DNA of 64,000 nucleotides, taken from assembly GCA_027257055.1 (NCBI GenBank), contig JAPVLO010000146.1:2976001-3040000 (forward strand), read 5' to 3'. Made by a program: the position numbers and the translations under genes. The notes beneath the pieces were generated by a model. It was not told the DNA's origin. It made no database searches and saw only the letters and a list, made by a program, of their open reading frames with translations. Source of the stretch: Cephalopachus bancanus (Eukaryota > Chordata > Mammalia > Primates > Tarsiidae). This document shows, piece by piece, positions 11,381 through 24,540 of the stretch. How positions within the stretch are numbered: position 1 is the stretch's first letter; the number at the start of each line of letters is the position of its first letter.

Positions 11381-11674
11381 GTGTGTGTGTGTGTGTGTGT
11401 GTTGGAGTCTCACTCTGTCGCCCAGACTGGAGTGCAGTGGCCGCTCCCGGCCACCACAGCCTCAACCTGCTGGGCTCCAGCGATCCTTCCACCTCAGCCT
11501 TCAGAGTAGCCGGAATTACAGGCGCGCGCTACCACACTCGGCTAAGTTTTTGATTTTATTGTAGAGATGAGGTCTCGCCTGCCCAGGTGGGTCTCAAACC
11601 CAAGGGCTCAGGCAATCCACTCACCTCAGCCTCCCAAAGGCATGGGAGTACAGGCTGAGCCACCGAGCCTGGCA
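11381..11674 (-). mobile_element. Tarsier-type Alu, young subfamily, with a (CA)n tail
   Basis: Complete dimeric Alu in antisense. It is flanked by a perfect 11-bp duplication TGCTTAACTTT (11370-11380 and 11675-11685). It has the 4-nt deletion form CTGGGCAGGCGAGAC and the GCCTTTGGGAGG variant. Where the poly-A tail should be there is a (CA)11 tract, seen as GT at 11381-11402. Confidence 0.93.
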
Positions 11675-11685
11675 TGCTTAACTTT

Positions 11686-13240
11686 AAATGTTGTGTCATC
11701 GTGGTATGAAAAACATATATTTATCTCTATTTTATAAAAGAAGAGTGACCAACTCAGAGATAAATAGTAAGTTTCTGACAAAAAGATTTGCTTTTATTAA
11801 TTACTTGAACTAAACTAATGATTGCTAACATATCTTTCATTGGAAATATTTATTTTGTCAATGTAACAAGTACAAAAATCTCAGTAAGCAGCAATGTATT
11901 TATACACCTACGTGTTTCAGAAGATGTAATCTTCTACTAAATGCTATTATGTCTATTAGATTGTCATAAATGAGTTTTTAAAAGGCATCCTGGTTTTTAG
12001 ATTGTATGATACTTTCTAGTCACTGAGAAGTAAACAATGGAGTGGCAATTGTTTCTTTGTATACTAGGGCATAGGGTCAAAGAATGAATGAATCCACACA
12101 ATATAAGAATCTTCAATGTGAAAGTTGCAAAGGTTGCCTTGGAACCATTTCTGCATTAAGATGCCCTACATAATTTTATGAGAGTTAGCTACATCTGGAC
12201 CAAAAACTTAAAGAATACAAACAAACCTTTTCTATTTTGCTTTATGGAAATTAATTTCTTGATTAATGTCTGGTAGATTGCAAATAGCAAATGTATTTAG
12301 CCTCTTTAGGTAGCTAGAACTAACCCATTTTTGAGTACTCTACAAAAAGGGTATCTGCATAATGAATGTTTGTTTACCTAAACCTGAATTGTACTCCACC
12401 TCTTTAAAATTAAAAATGTTTAAAAAAATTATAAAAAACATTCAACTTTGAAAACAAAAATAAGATCAAAGTGTAGAAATAACTAAAATGGATGTAATGG
12501 GCAAAAAGAACTGAAATGCTCCCATATCAATAATAAAGTGGCATTTTTCGCTCTTTCATGTTCATTGTACTAAAATCGTTCTACACTTCCTCTCTTCACT
12601 TAAAATCCAGTGTTGAAAACTTTGAAAAATAACTTCGTGTACACCTAGTGCCTTTAACTATAATTCTTAACAACCTTGTTTTTCCTGACTCAAATTTGTT
12701 TAGACCTCCATCAGGCCTGCTCTTTCCTGTGCCAGGATCTATTAATGATAATTACTTAGAATACTATCCCCATTCTCTGATACCATCACATCATTGTGGG
12801 GTAGATTGTGATCTTATCCCAACCTATTCTGTTTAACTCTGACACTCCTTCTATTATAGTGGAGCCTTGATAAGATCATGCCTGTTAGGATCAGACATTA
12901 GTTGGAATCAATATTTGAAAATGTGCCGGTTTTTGCTTAATAGTAAAGTTAGTGTGAGGGTTGAAGTGAGATCATTTGTTGGATGAGATCGTACAACTTT
13001 ATCTTGTCACAGGTTCTTTCTAGTACTTTATGTTCAAAAGCACAAGAATGAGGACTTGCGAAAATCACAGTTTTACTGACTAATCCACTTGGATATGTTA
13101 GCTTTTAGATGAGTGTACCACCCTGCAAAAAACATATATATATATATATATATATTCTAACTGTTTTAGGTCCAAAAAATGAGTTGGAAAGAATTAGGGA
13201 TAATCATCATAACTCTTCATTAATAGAAACATAATTAATT
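11686..13240. other. Unique AT-rich sequence with a short (TA)n
   Basis: No gene or clear repeat family, apart from a (TA)n tract at 13134-13155. About 12640-12900 is slightly richer in G+C, but I cannot assign it. Confidence 0.45.
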
Positions 13241-13485
13241 CAGTGGTTCTCAGCCATGAGCAGTTCTGTCCCTCAAGAGACATTTGGCAATGCTGAGAGA
13301 CATCATTTTGGTTGTCATGACCTGTGGAGAAGGGGGTAGGAGGGAAAGGAAGTTAGCAGTGTGACTGGGATCTAGCTGGGAGAGGCCAGAGTTGCTGCTG
13401 AACATCCTACAACACACAGGGCAGCTTTCTACAACAAAGAATAATCTGGCCCACATGTCAATGGTGCTAAGGTAGAAAAACTCTG
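13241..13485 (+). mobile_element. MER5A-like hAT (Charlie) non-autonomous DNA transposon
   Basis: It starts with the inverted-terminal motif CAGTGGTTCTCA, continues with GACATTTGGCAATG, GGCCAGAGTTGCTGCTGAA and ACAACAAAGAATAATCTGGC, and ends with a decayed GAAAAACTCTG. These are the landmarks of MER5A, a transposon fossil older than the placental radiation. It has no coding capacity. Confidence 0.88.
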
Positions 13486-16254
13486 TGAATACTGTGACAG
13501 TACCAAAATGCAGAGGTGTTTGACAGCAATGGATTTCAGTTTTTTTTCTGTTTAGATTAGAAAATGTAGTTTATTTAAAAACTAAATTAGAAAGAGAGAG
13601 AGAGAAAAAGAGGAGATTCACCTCCCCAAGGTAGGGGAGGGGACCAAAACTTAAGAAAACATGGTCTGGCCATAGCTGAAAAAGCACATGGTCACACCAT
13701 ACCTTAGCAAGGCAATGGCCGGATTTCAATTTTTAATGTGACTGTGTAGCTTCCCAGAAAGAACAATGTTGTAACAGTACATGTTACTCCTTTTTCTGGT
13801 TGGCAACATCTAATAAATTTGCAATTAAGGAATTCCTTTAGGCATACACATCTAGAAATCCAAATAGTTTCCCTTAAATTTGTACTGAATTGAGCTTCAG
13901 GTAGAAAAACTAAAGTGAAAAATCAGCCATGTGACATCTTTGGTCTTAACAAAGCCAAAGCTCTTTATTCCTCATTGAGCAACATTGTCCAAGTTTGGAA
14001 CTTATTATTTTCAGAAATTAGTGAAGTATGGAGTGAAATATCTATATTTGTCATTTCCCCAACTTTCTCCAACTTCATGAGATTTGCTTGTTAATTTTGT
14101 TATATATTTCATTATTTGTATTAGTTGCTCATGTGTTGTTTATATGTTACTAGACTATATACTAATATATAAAGAAACAACATTTGGGTGTTCTGTTATT
14201 TATAGTATCTGGGTGATTGCTTTTGCATAACAGGTGTGACAAAAGGAAAATAAGCTTTAAAGTTGTTGAAGCTTTCTAATGCTTACAGGAAAAAATAGAG
14301 TAACTAATATATACAGCATTTCTGAGAAATAAATTAGGGAATGTATTCCTTTGGTTCATGCATTTTGTGATTACTGACGTCTGTGCAACTGGATTTTGAG
14401 GCTAAACTCTTTCATCTACCAGGATAGTAAAGGGAATTTTTCTTTTTTGTATTGTTGAGTCCTAAAAGCTTTTTTTCCTGAGTACTCAGATGGGAGCAGA
14501 GAATGGGGGTGAGAGGTCCAATGGCGGTGAAACCGTGAAAGATCAGCACACTTCTCTTGATGAAAGGTGGCCTCCCAGAGGGTTGGAGAATAAACATATG
14601 GGCGGGAGTGCTGCTTGGGAAAAAAGGCCCTGAAGTAAATGAGAGGGGTATTCCACTCAAGTCAGGTCAAGGACTCACTACTGAGAACTTGCACAACTTC
14701 TCAATTCATCACTCTTTCTTCATTCATTTCCGTAAAGGTATCATAGAATATCCTTCATGCAGATTTTTGAACACCTAAAACCTGTAAGAAAAGGTGGCAA
14801 TTTAAACAAGCATTTTATTTTTGCTTTTAAAATTATTCATGAAATAAAATAGTTTGTCATATTTTTCTTTTGTTTAGTGTTACATTTTTTTAAAGGGTTC
14901 AAATTATATTTTAGTCTTTTGGGCAGCTGAAATAAGTAATTTGCAAATGTCAAATCACTATTTTAAAATATTGAGACATTCTAATTCATAATACTGCTTA
15001 GGTGTATACTTTAACCAAAAAATAGCATAATTGTTGAGATTAAATGTTTTTCAGATTAACTTTGGAAAAATGGGAATATTAATTCTCTTTTTAAACTTTT
15101 CCTTTAATTTTTCTAAAGATTCTAAAATTACAAATTATGCCTTTAAATTTTCAATAGAGTATATCTTATATGTATCTGACAATAACAAGAAAAGATACTT
15201 TAAAGAAAATATGTTACTTTTTTCTAATAATTCTGATTTTGAATATTCCAAGGAAAAGACAAGCAGGGGATTTAGCCGTGTGCTTAGGTTTTTTTTTTTA
15301 ACCTCTGGTGTCAAAACTACAAAGTAACTTGGTTTTGATAGAGTTAAGTAAACTAAAAACAACCCATTGCTCCTACCCTCTATCTTCTAGTGCTTTATGG
15401 TCCAACAAATCATTTCTTCTTTGGAAAAAGAAAAATGTTTATATTTGATGGATTAACAACAGAAAATTAAGAATTTTACAAAAATTTCAACTTGGCAAGT
15501 AGTAGCAACCCTTATCATGTGGAGGCCTGATAAAATCCTCTGATAAAAGCACCAGAGAAAGTAGTCTGGACAATGTCTTAAAAATACTAGGTATCTGACA
15601 GTGGTCTGTATCTCACTGCTCAAGTTGGGATGATCAGTTAAATGCAAACAGCACTTTAGATAACAGAATTGTTATTTGTAACTCTATGTTTCTGCCCTTA
15701 AAGGTAGGACATTGGTTATGATAAGGGGTGCATGTCTGTAAAAACTCTGTAATGGGATCTGTGCTTTTTCTCCTTCTTATCAATTTTAACTTAAAGCTAA
15801 TAACCCCTTTTGGGAAGAAAAAGTATCATGGAATAAACAATACTGCTCATAATTTAGGACAGGGCAGTATGGGAACCTCATCCAGTCAAGGCAATGTTCA
15901 CACTATAATCCTCATAAATTATCAATTATTTGATGCTTATTACCATGTCATGTAACCTATATTGAGAATTTTAAAAAATGTTTTATTAATGTTCCTTTTT
16001 ATTCCACACTAGGTACTATGAATATGAGGTGAATACTAGTGTGCATAAACTTTTAAGTTTTGTAGTTGTTTTTTTTTTTTCTTCCTCCCTCAATAATATC
16101 AGCACACAGTGCTTTCTAGTTTCCTCTCTAAAGGTCTAGATCCCCAAATCACTTCAACTTTGACTTATAATTTGTTTTAAATGCATACCTGTCTGTTCAA
16201 ATTGCATATGAGTTCTGACAAGGGGTGGATTCATAGACAATAACTGTTTAATGT
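13486..16254. other. Unique AT-rich sequence, nothing recognised
   Basis: It contains homopolymer runs (T at about 15288-15300 and 16068-16080). The 98-codon open frame at 15031-15327 is Phe/Lys/Asn-rich, as expected of AT-rich noncoding DNA. No repeat family is confidently assigned. Confidence 0.45.
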
Positions 16255-16440
16255 ATTTTGTCTCATTCATCTATTCATTAATTAATAAGCAGTATTATTA
16301 GCTAACAAAATGCCAGGCACAGTCACAGGCAGTTAAGATATTGCAGTATGCTTGAAATAGACATTGATCTTGTTATCCTGAAGATTATATTCTAGAGGAA
16401 AGTACAGGCAGATAAATGGCAATTAATACGTAGTAGGTAA
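16255..16440 (-). mobile_element. L2-like fragment
   Basis: Antisense match to the L2 3' region: an ATTCATTAAT-type start, then AATGCCAGGCAC, then TTATATTCTAGAGGAAAGTACAGG, which corresponds to the usual 'gagcttacattctagtgggg' segment. It is strongly diverged. Confidence 0.5.
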
Positions 16441-16498
16441 CTGGCAATCTAAGTGATAAATAGATGAAACATAGTATGCTAAAAGAGTATCTAACATA

Positions 16499-16613
16499 GA
16501 GGTGGATCATTTGAGTACAGGAGTTTGGTGTTACAGTTAACTATGATCATGCCACTGCACTCCACCCAGGGTGACAGAGTAAGACCTTGTCTCTAAAAAA
16601 ATTTAAAAAAAGA
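16499..16613 (+). mobile_element. Free Alu monomer (FLAM/FRAM-like), 5'-truncated
   Basis: A single 7SL-derived arm running through ATGATCATGCCACTGCACTC, then GGGTGACAGAGTAAGACC and an A-rich tail. An 18-bp duplication with one mismatch flanks it (16481-16498 and 16614-16631; core GTATCTAACATA versus GTACCTAACATA), so it is an independent insertion. Confidence 0.82.
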
Positions 16614-16760
16614 AAAAGAGTACCTAACATATGTTTGAGAATAAAAACAAATAAAAGTGATATATAAGAAAAGTGCTGAAGAATGAGTAAGAATAAATTA
16701 GTTTAAGAGTATTTGGGTGACCTGGGATGGGTCCGGGTGTAATGTATGGGCATGTATACA

Positions 16761-16806
16761 TACATATATATATATGTATATATATGTATATATATGTGTG
16801 TGTGTT
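16761..16806. repeat. Compound TA/TG/TACA microsatellite
   Basis: Interrupted array of TATATATG and TGTATATA units ending in (TG)n. Confidence 0.85.
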
Positions 16807-17363
16807 TTTCCTTTAAGCAGACATAAAATTGGGAAAATATTCCTGCTTTCATGGAGTTTGCCATCTAATCAAAGGCTTAACCAGAACAGATGAAATTATT
16901 TTAAGTGTTGCATATAGAGGTGAAAGCTTTGGAGTTAACACTAGGGAATGAATGACACCTGCATGGAATAAAAGTGAAGATGATGTCTCATAGCACTAAA
17001 ATAAATGACTGCTTTAGATAAAAACAAACATCTACCCTTTATATCAAATTTGCAGTGTGAACATGTTGTTATATTAGGTGTAACATCAGAATAGTCAAAA
17101 TGCTTTTTGCATGAGAATGCATGCCATATACCAAAAACCAAGGAAAAAACCATACAGTTAAAAAACTGAAAGTTCTTCTTGTAAAAATGCTAGCAGGTAC
17201 AACATAATCCAAAAATAAATTGCTGACAGGTCTCTTTTCAGGTTTCTATAAAGCACATTTTTAGCATTTCTGTAAAGCACAAATAATTATGGAGCTATTC
17301 TACCATATTATTAATTACAAATCAGAAACTATAGATTAGTAATATGGATTAAAGAATATGTCT

Positions 17364-17563
17364 TATCTTTGGCATTGTTGCTATTTTGGACCAGATAATT
17401 CTTTGGTGTGTGTCCATTTTTTACATTGTCAGATATTTAGCAGCATCTCTGACCTCTACCTGCTAGATGCCAATAGCATCCCCTTGGTTGTGACAGTCAA
17501 TCAAAAATTTCTCCAGACATTGTCATATGTCCCTTGGGGAGCAAAATTAACCCCAGTTTGAAA
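17364..17563 (-). mobile_element. MER5-like hAT (Charlie) DNA transposon
   Basis: Reverse complement of the MER5A pattern: CCAGATAATTCTTTG, TTAGCAGCATCTCTGACCTC, TAGATGCCAATAGCA, then TCTCCAGACATTGTCATATG. It is the same family as 13241-13485 in the opposite orientation. Confidence 0.85.
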
Positions 17564-19353
17564 CAAGTAAAATAGAATATTTCGAGAGAGTATTAGTATG
17601 GATTGTGAAAACACAAGCCCATCATAGGAAAAGTTAAAATCCATGTTCTTACTATACTTTGGATTTTTAAAAAAGCTATCTTTAACCTTGTTTGTTTTAT
17701 TTTGTTTTCCTGGATAGTAAACCATTATATTTTGTGACAATAGATGCATTTACAGGAAAACGAAATATTAGTTGAATTTGAAAAATAAACCTATATTATT
17801 AAATATATAAGCAAGAGAAGAATTGAATTAAATACATTAGGTAATATTTGATCTGAGGAATAATCTGCTTACATATATAGGGCAATGATGAGAATTCTCT
17901 TGTGATAGTCAGTTCAGTTTCTGATGTGGTAAAATTCATGATCATCCAACAGTACTCTTGGTGTATGGAAAAGAAAGAATTTCTGTGGCAAATGTAGAGG
18001 AAATGAGTGTTTGGATGGCACAATGTGTTTTTCTTCTTTTGACAATCTTTTTCAAAATAATTTTGAAAGCATATTTTATATGAAAACGTGCATCAAAACG
18101 AAAGAGTTTTGCTTTCCCTTCTCCCTTCCTCCAGTTTGAAATTACTTGATTGCACAAGACTCTTCAGTTGACTCTTTGGGGCTTTGTGTGGCCTCAGTTT
18201 GGGGCTGCTGGAGGAGCAGTGGATGTGAGGTCGGACTTCAATCTCAGTGGAAATGATGATGCTGGAATCAAACTTTCAATCTTTTCTAAATTTCTTTTTT
18301 ATTGGCAGCTTGAATGGCCTACTTTATTCTTTTGCAGTAGGGCCTTCCATTAGGTATTTGTTTTGTTGACATGTGAATGCTCTTTTGTCAAAGATTAACC
18401 ACACTGCCTCAGCACAGGCAGGATGCCATTTAAGATAGTCTTTTACTAAATTCTTAGAGTAAGGATGTATGTCAGGCCAGTCAGGGGGCAAGTTTAGGTG
18501 ACAGCTGATGATGGGTAGGCTTGGTACTCCCTCCTCATTGACCTGTTGAGAAGATGGCCACAGACCAAAGACAGGGGAAATGCCTGACCCATAGTGTACA
18601 CAGTTGAATGAGAGTTGAGAATCCCTAATCCATTATGTTTTAAAACCTTTAGGAGCTCAAAACCTGTTACAAAGCTGTTAGCCTGGAGAGGCAACTGAAA
18701 AGGTGAAAGCTCAATGAAGGATGAGAGAAACCCTAATCGTTCCTAGAATCCAAACTCCATGGAGCACCCTTTAATCCTACCACTATTCCGCTCTGCTTGA
18801 TCATTTACAGTAAATATTTATGTAAGAATTTTGTGTCATTAAAGTTATGACAGACTGTCACTTCATCATGTTGAATGACTGTCAGAAATGGTGTATTAAA
18901 AATGACAATCCCAAATTTTATCATAGATCATCCAGACTTTATTAAATGCATATAACAATAGTTTTCTTAAGTGTCAACAAGGAAACTACCTTGACAGCTC
19001 CTACCAGCCATCCAGCTGTGTATTATATATATTCAGAAAATATGACTTTTGTAATTAAAGCTACTTTGCCAGCAAAGCTCGCAAAAACCCAAATAAAAAT
19101 TAGGGTTTGCATAATATAGAAATTTGACTTAGTAAAAGCAGAATGTTTAAGAGATGTTTGTGATACTATTTAGATTAGCATAAAGTAGTACTTTTTGTTG
19201 TTTGAACCCACCGTATTTGACCTTGTCATCTCTATTAGCTTTGAGTTTTCCCCTCACACACATATTACATGCATTATTATTTTTCCTCTGTTTCCACTCT
19301 GTCGTTCATTTCCTTCTCATTCTTGACCACTTTTTCTTTAACTCAGCTTCTGA
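17564..19353. other. Unique sequence, nothing recognised
   Basis: No coding exon or nameable repeat seen. Short open frames (17799-18353, 18494-18694) lack splice context and domain features. Confidence 0.45.
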
Positions 19354-19647
19354 TTTTTTTTTTTTTTTTTGAGTTGGAGTCTCACTCTGTCACCCAGACT
19401 GGAATGCAGTAGCTGCTCCCAGCCACCGCAGCCTCAACCTGCTGGGCTCCGGTGATCCCTCCACCTCAGCCTTCCAAGTAGCTGGAACTACAGGTGCACA
19501 CTACCACACCCGGCTAATTTTTGATTTATTGTAGAGATGAGGTCTCGCCAAGTTGCCCAGGCGAGTCGCAAACCCACGGGCTCAGGCAATCCACTCACCT
19601 CGGCCTCCCAAAGTGCGGGATTACAGGCTGAGACACCGAGCTCAGCC
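19354..19647 (-). mobile_element. Tarsier-type Alu, older subfamily
   Basis: Complete antisense dimeric Alu with a poly-T of 17. It has the undeleted CTGGGCAACTTGGCGAGAC form and CCCGCACTTTGGGAGG. The flanking duplication is not clear. Confidence 0.92.
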
Positions 19648-22239
19648 CTCATTTTGTTTACAACTACATAGGCCATCTTTCCCTTTCCTTTGGAATTAGC
19701 CCCTGAATGGCTCTCTCCTGATCACTTTTATTAGTCTGCCTTGGTTTTCTGTTGAGTGAGGCTGATTCCCAAACATGTACTTTTGCCCATGTACTCCCCC
19801 CCAGCACAGTTAGTAAGGAGGTATTTTTGCCTCTGAAGAGCCACATTTTATTTCAGCTTCCAGTGATGTCACTGTGATGTGTTGAGGCTAAAAAAAACTT
19901 CTAATGCATTCCAGCCATGTAAAATTATTGTCTTTCCTTCTCTTGCAGATATGAGACCTGTGCAGGGTAATAGTCATAATATTTAGGGACACAATGTTTA
20001 ACTGTCATATAGTACATTGGCTGTGGTCATACTACAGTTTTATTACCCACATTTCAATGCTTCTGTTTTAAGCCACCCACATTAAATAAACTGTGTTTAT
20101 TTCATTCTTAGCATGCTATCTTCAGGCCATGATAAATGGTTTTGGGAGTCATAGGTATAAACAAAGTTGTTTTTGAGTTAGAGATTTGATTTGAAGAAGA
20201 GAAATGTTTTATCCAAAACTTTGAATCCCCTTATAATGGATGTGGAGGGCTGGTATAGTAGGTTGGAATATTACCACAAGGAACTTCATGTAACAGTATA
20301 AGAATAAAATATGTGTATACATATAGACACACACACACACACACACACACAGAGTCAAAGGAAATGTAGCTAACATTTTACCAGCACCTACTCAATCACT
20401 TTACAAAAGATACATGGTACGCTAGGAATAAGCATATCAGACTTGACAGAGTATAGTTCTGCCATAGTAGTAGTTTGGGACCCATCCAGGAAAATAAAAA
20501 TAGGAGGGATTAGAGGGATAATGCAAGGTTATTATAAGTATTTATCAGTTGTGGGTAGATAAGTTAGTGGGGTAACAACTACCCCTGTTCTCTTAAAATA
20601 GCTTTAGTTTTCAGACTTAACTCCCCACTAGAGCTGGGAGCCTTAACTGAATATTCACAGATAAAGAAGAAAAATAAATATAGACTATGAATCAGTGTGC
20701 TGATTTTAATTTTTTTCTTTTTGTTTTGTGGATTATACACACTGGGTTATAAACAATACACTTTATATTATCATGAGATTAAATATTCAGAACTTCTTAC
20801 AACCCTATGGAGTTCTCTTTAAATTCATTATATATATATTTTTAAAAAGCAGCAACAAAAACCAAGTGATACCTACATGTTAACAAATAATTGTGCTTTA
20901 CAAAGTGGATTACTTAAAAATTTTTCTTCACAATTTTTTTGGTCACAGAGTTTGTTTTTGAATATAGGATTTAATTTTTTGTAGTGGAAACTACAAAACA
21001 CTTCATTTTTATAATAGTGGAACTTATATAGACTACTGTTAATAAGGGTTTCAATTAGTACATTGGAAAAATGTGAATGCCTTGAATCTTTAATGTAGTT
21101 TTAAACTTGCGTACCAGAAAAATCAAATAGATGTTAAAATATCCATATTATAAAATGTTATTTAAATACTTTTGTTTTTATATTATTTGATAATCTTCAG
21201 AAATTGGATTATACTAATGAATCTGCAAATATGCAGAAAAATGTAGTCATGTATATATTGCTAAGTAGAAATGCAATTCATAAAGTGGTACATAAAATAC
21301 TCAGTAAATCATCATTTATTAGATTGCTAAAATAATAAAGGCAGCGTTATTAAAGTCCTCCAACACCTGTATCAGCACAACATCAACAGTGTCCCAATTC
21401 ACACAATTAATAACAAGAAAATGGTAAATTTGGCATCCTAAGTCCCCAGGCGGAAAATACAATATCAGCCATTAAGAAGTGAAAATAGAACAGAAGAATA
21501 AACACCAGATAAAGCAGAATTGTTTTGTTTGCTAACTGTGTTAAAATATATATATATATGATAAACATGTACATACTTTTCTCAGAATGCAAGCAGCTTA
21601 GCTTTACTATTTCATCAGATCACTATTAGGCTTACAAGACACTACAAAAATCCTCTAAAAATGGAGTTAAATTTCATTTCAAAGCGCTTATAGTGAGCAC
21701 AGGAAACCTGTAACATGACTTTAGTATCATTTGGATAAGAAAGAAGGGAGACTCAAAGCAAAACTATCAAAAGGTCAAGAGGGTTCTTTACTCTCAGTAA
21801 TTGCCTTGGAGGTTTTTTCTTTTTTTCCCCCCTCAATACATTGTTTTTAAAGTGCTGTCTGAGATGTGAAAATATAAAAATGCAATCATAATAAGAATTG
21901 AAAAATCATCTGGGAAGGTTAAAGGACTTTCTTATTTTTCATTTGGCTATTGAAGGGTGGCCAAATTGGCAGGTCATCCTTGAAAGACCAAAGTCTTTCA
22001 CATTTTGGTACAATTACATTAGATTTGAAATATATTTTTTCCAGTTTAAAAATGTTAACTATCTCACAGTTCAATTGAAACCTGTCTCGTGTCACAAACA
22101 GGAAATTCTAAGGAGAAATAGACTGGATATGTGTCAGATGTTTCTCTTATTTTTTTTTCTCACTTTCTTTTTTAGCCACACAAAACCCATATGCACACAC
22201 ATATATTAATATATATAATATATGCAGATATTGATGGAA
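19648..22239. other. Unique AT-rich sequence with a (CA)n tract
   Basis: It contains (CA)n at 20327-20351 and short TA runs near 20830, 21546 and 22200. No gene or recognisable repeat family. Confidence 0.45.
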
Positions 22240-22640
22240 TTCTGTGAGTTGAAAGAGGAGGAAGATGTCTTGAAGGATCCATATCTCTCCCACCAGATTT
22301 GTGCTATTATCACTGAAATGTGGCCTTCAGTCTTGAAACAGTTAAAAGAGTTCTAAGGCCACAAAAGAAGAGATGTCTTCAGAATTATCTCCCGCCTCAC
22401 ATTTGCTCTTAGGCAAGCAGTTTAAAAAAGCCCAGTGATTGAGCCAGTGATCCAATTTGAAATGCAGAAATGATTAGAGCTGCTTGCCTCATTTCATATC
22501 GAAATTCTCTGATTTATGACAGGGCTGCAGCCAAGATCTATCTCCAAAGGGAATTAGTGTGCAAGTTTGCATATTTTTGTTATTTAGGTTTCTGATAGCA
22601 GCTGCTAGCTAGAAATACTGAACTGGGAGGTGGTGGGGCA
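22240..22640. promoter_or_regulatory. Candidate conserved noncoding element
   Basis: A non-repetitive stretch of balanced composition inside AT-rich DNA. It contains closely spaced E-box and AT-hook-like words (GCAGCTGC near 22600, TTTGCATA near 22567). Conservation cannot be measured from a single sequence; this is inference. Confidence 0.2.
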
Positions 22641-24139
22641 AGGATTTTCAGCCACTGGAGCAAAAGAAAGATAAGAGCTTTCTGTTTAGGACACCGAGAC
22701 CCCTTGACCAGCATATATCTGCGTTACATATGCTTCTTATGTGTGTGTGTGCATTTAAGAACTTGTGAATGGTATCCGTGCGAATGTATATGTATACATA
22801 AATTATGAGGTTCAGGGAACCCAGGAATGTATTGGAATGGTTAATTCTAGTAATGGAGAAAAGAATTACCAAAATTCTGTCTCCATGTTTTAACTAGTGG
22901 AATTTTAATGAGGCATAATACTTCAATCATGGAACTGACCTGTGGGGCAGAGTATAGAACATATAATGAAACAGAAATAGAATTCTGAAAAAAAAATTAT
23001 TACCTTATCTGGAATTTACATGAAGTGTTAACAGGAAATTATGCAGCAGTTATAAATGAAAAATATGGGATTTAATGTACTTATTAATAAAGATTTGTTA
23101 CATACATGATACCAGTGTCCCAAATCTGCTGTCCGCAGCTGTCCCCAATTTCTAATGTTTCTGTCCTCAGATGCCTCATTTAGAGTCATCTTATTACCAT
23201 GTAAGCGAAAGCCAGTTTCTCTTCAGTAAGTATTCCATTCCAAGAAAAAAAAAAATCTTTGAGCACAAGTCAAGGCTACCGACTTTCTATCAGTTATTAA
23301 AATATTAAACGCACACACAACTTGGTTGGTTGTGTCAATGTTTTTCTTGATTTTGTAGATCTTAATCTTAGTTGTCAAAAAAATAATGATTTCTCAGGTA
23401 AAAAAAAATTCCTGAAATAAAGATGAGTGAGTGGCTATCAGTCTATATTACTACTGCAAAAAGCAAAGAAATCATCATGGGAGAGTTTATTACTTAAGCT
23501 GCTCTCTGGCTCCATATGGAGTCATTATGGCCTGGAGTCTCAACAGTGCTCCTCACATGACCTCACCATAATGCAGCAGGGCTCCTAGGTATTAAAACCA
23601 CTCTCATATTTCACTGAGTAGCCTCCAGGGTTTCTGGGGTTATTGTAATAAAAACTTTTAATTTTGATTACCTTGTTTGTTGACAAGAACACAGTAAGAT
23701 CTTTAAAGACATCTTTAAACTAAAATGCCTGAGTTATTCCTTTTAAATCAACCCATCTCTTCTCCTCTGGGGCTCTTTGACTTCTAACTATCTTGCCTAA
23801 TTTTATGACTGTTAGTATCTTGTGTTTGGGAATACTGTTGTGCCAGTATCTAAAAAATAATAACTTCTAGAGAATCCTTTATGCCAAAAAAGATCTGGCA
23901 ATACATTTTAACTTGGTCACACCTTTTAAAACAAACAATGTAGCTCTTTTAAAGCATGGAAGCATAGTTAAAACAATTTTTAAAATTTTAAGGATAAGTT
24001 AAGTAATTATGACTTTGAATAGCTCAGCTCTGAGTTATAAAGAGTCACAATTCTAATATGCAGTAAGTATATTAATTATAGCCTAAATGTTAAGATTTTT
24101 GGTTCAATGGACTGAGCTTAGTATTTTATCTTTCTGTAA

Positions 24140-24290
24140 CTCTGTGATGCTGACATAGTTCTTCCATTTTATAGATGAGAAAACCAAGGTTTCTGATGCT
24201 TCTCAAAAAACTTGAAGCTAATTAAAGCAGAAATCATGGATTTAGACTCAAGTCTGACTTCAAAACTCTTAACCACCTTAATTTTTATAC
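24140..24290 (+). mobile_element. MIR SINE fragment
   Basis: MIR landmarks: TTCCATTTTATAGATGAGAA at about 24162-24181, then AAACCAAGG, ATTTAGACTCAAGTCTGACT and AACTCTTAACCACC near the end. Confidence 0.72.
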
Positions 24291-24349
24291 TACCTCCCTA
24301 CAGTTCCATTTTAATACTGACCCTTTTCAGTACTGATATTAATCATAAT

Positions 24350-24540
24350 TCACTCTTTCATTGATTCAGCATACACTTTTGAATTCTTGCCATGAGCCAG
24401 GCAGGCGCAAGGCAAAGGTCTGAGGATATACAAATTACTTATACTTAGTTTCTGCCCTTAAGGATCTCAGTCTAATGGGAGAATCAGATATGCAAACATA
24501 CAACTATAGTATCATAAGACAATTTCTCATGAAGAATTAT
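24350..24540 (-). mobile_element. L2 3'-end fragment
   Basis: Antisense L2: CATTGATTCAGCATAC, CCATGAGCCAGGCAGG, GAGGATATACAAATTAC, then CTGCCCTTAAGGATCTCAGT. This is the usual L2 3' word order. Confidence 0.6.

Noticed and set aside
15031..15327. 98-codon plus-strand open frame
   Set aside because: Extremely AT-rich codons, Phe/Asn/Lys composition, no homology features and no splice context; expected by chance in this composition.
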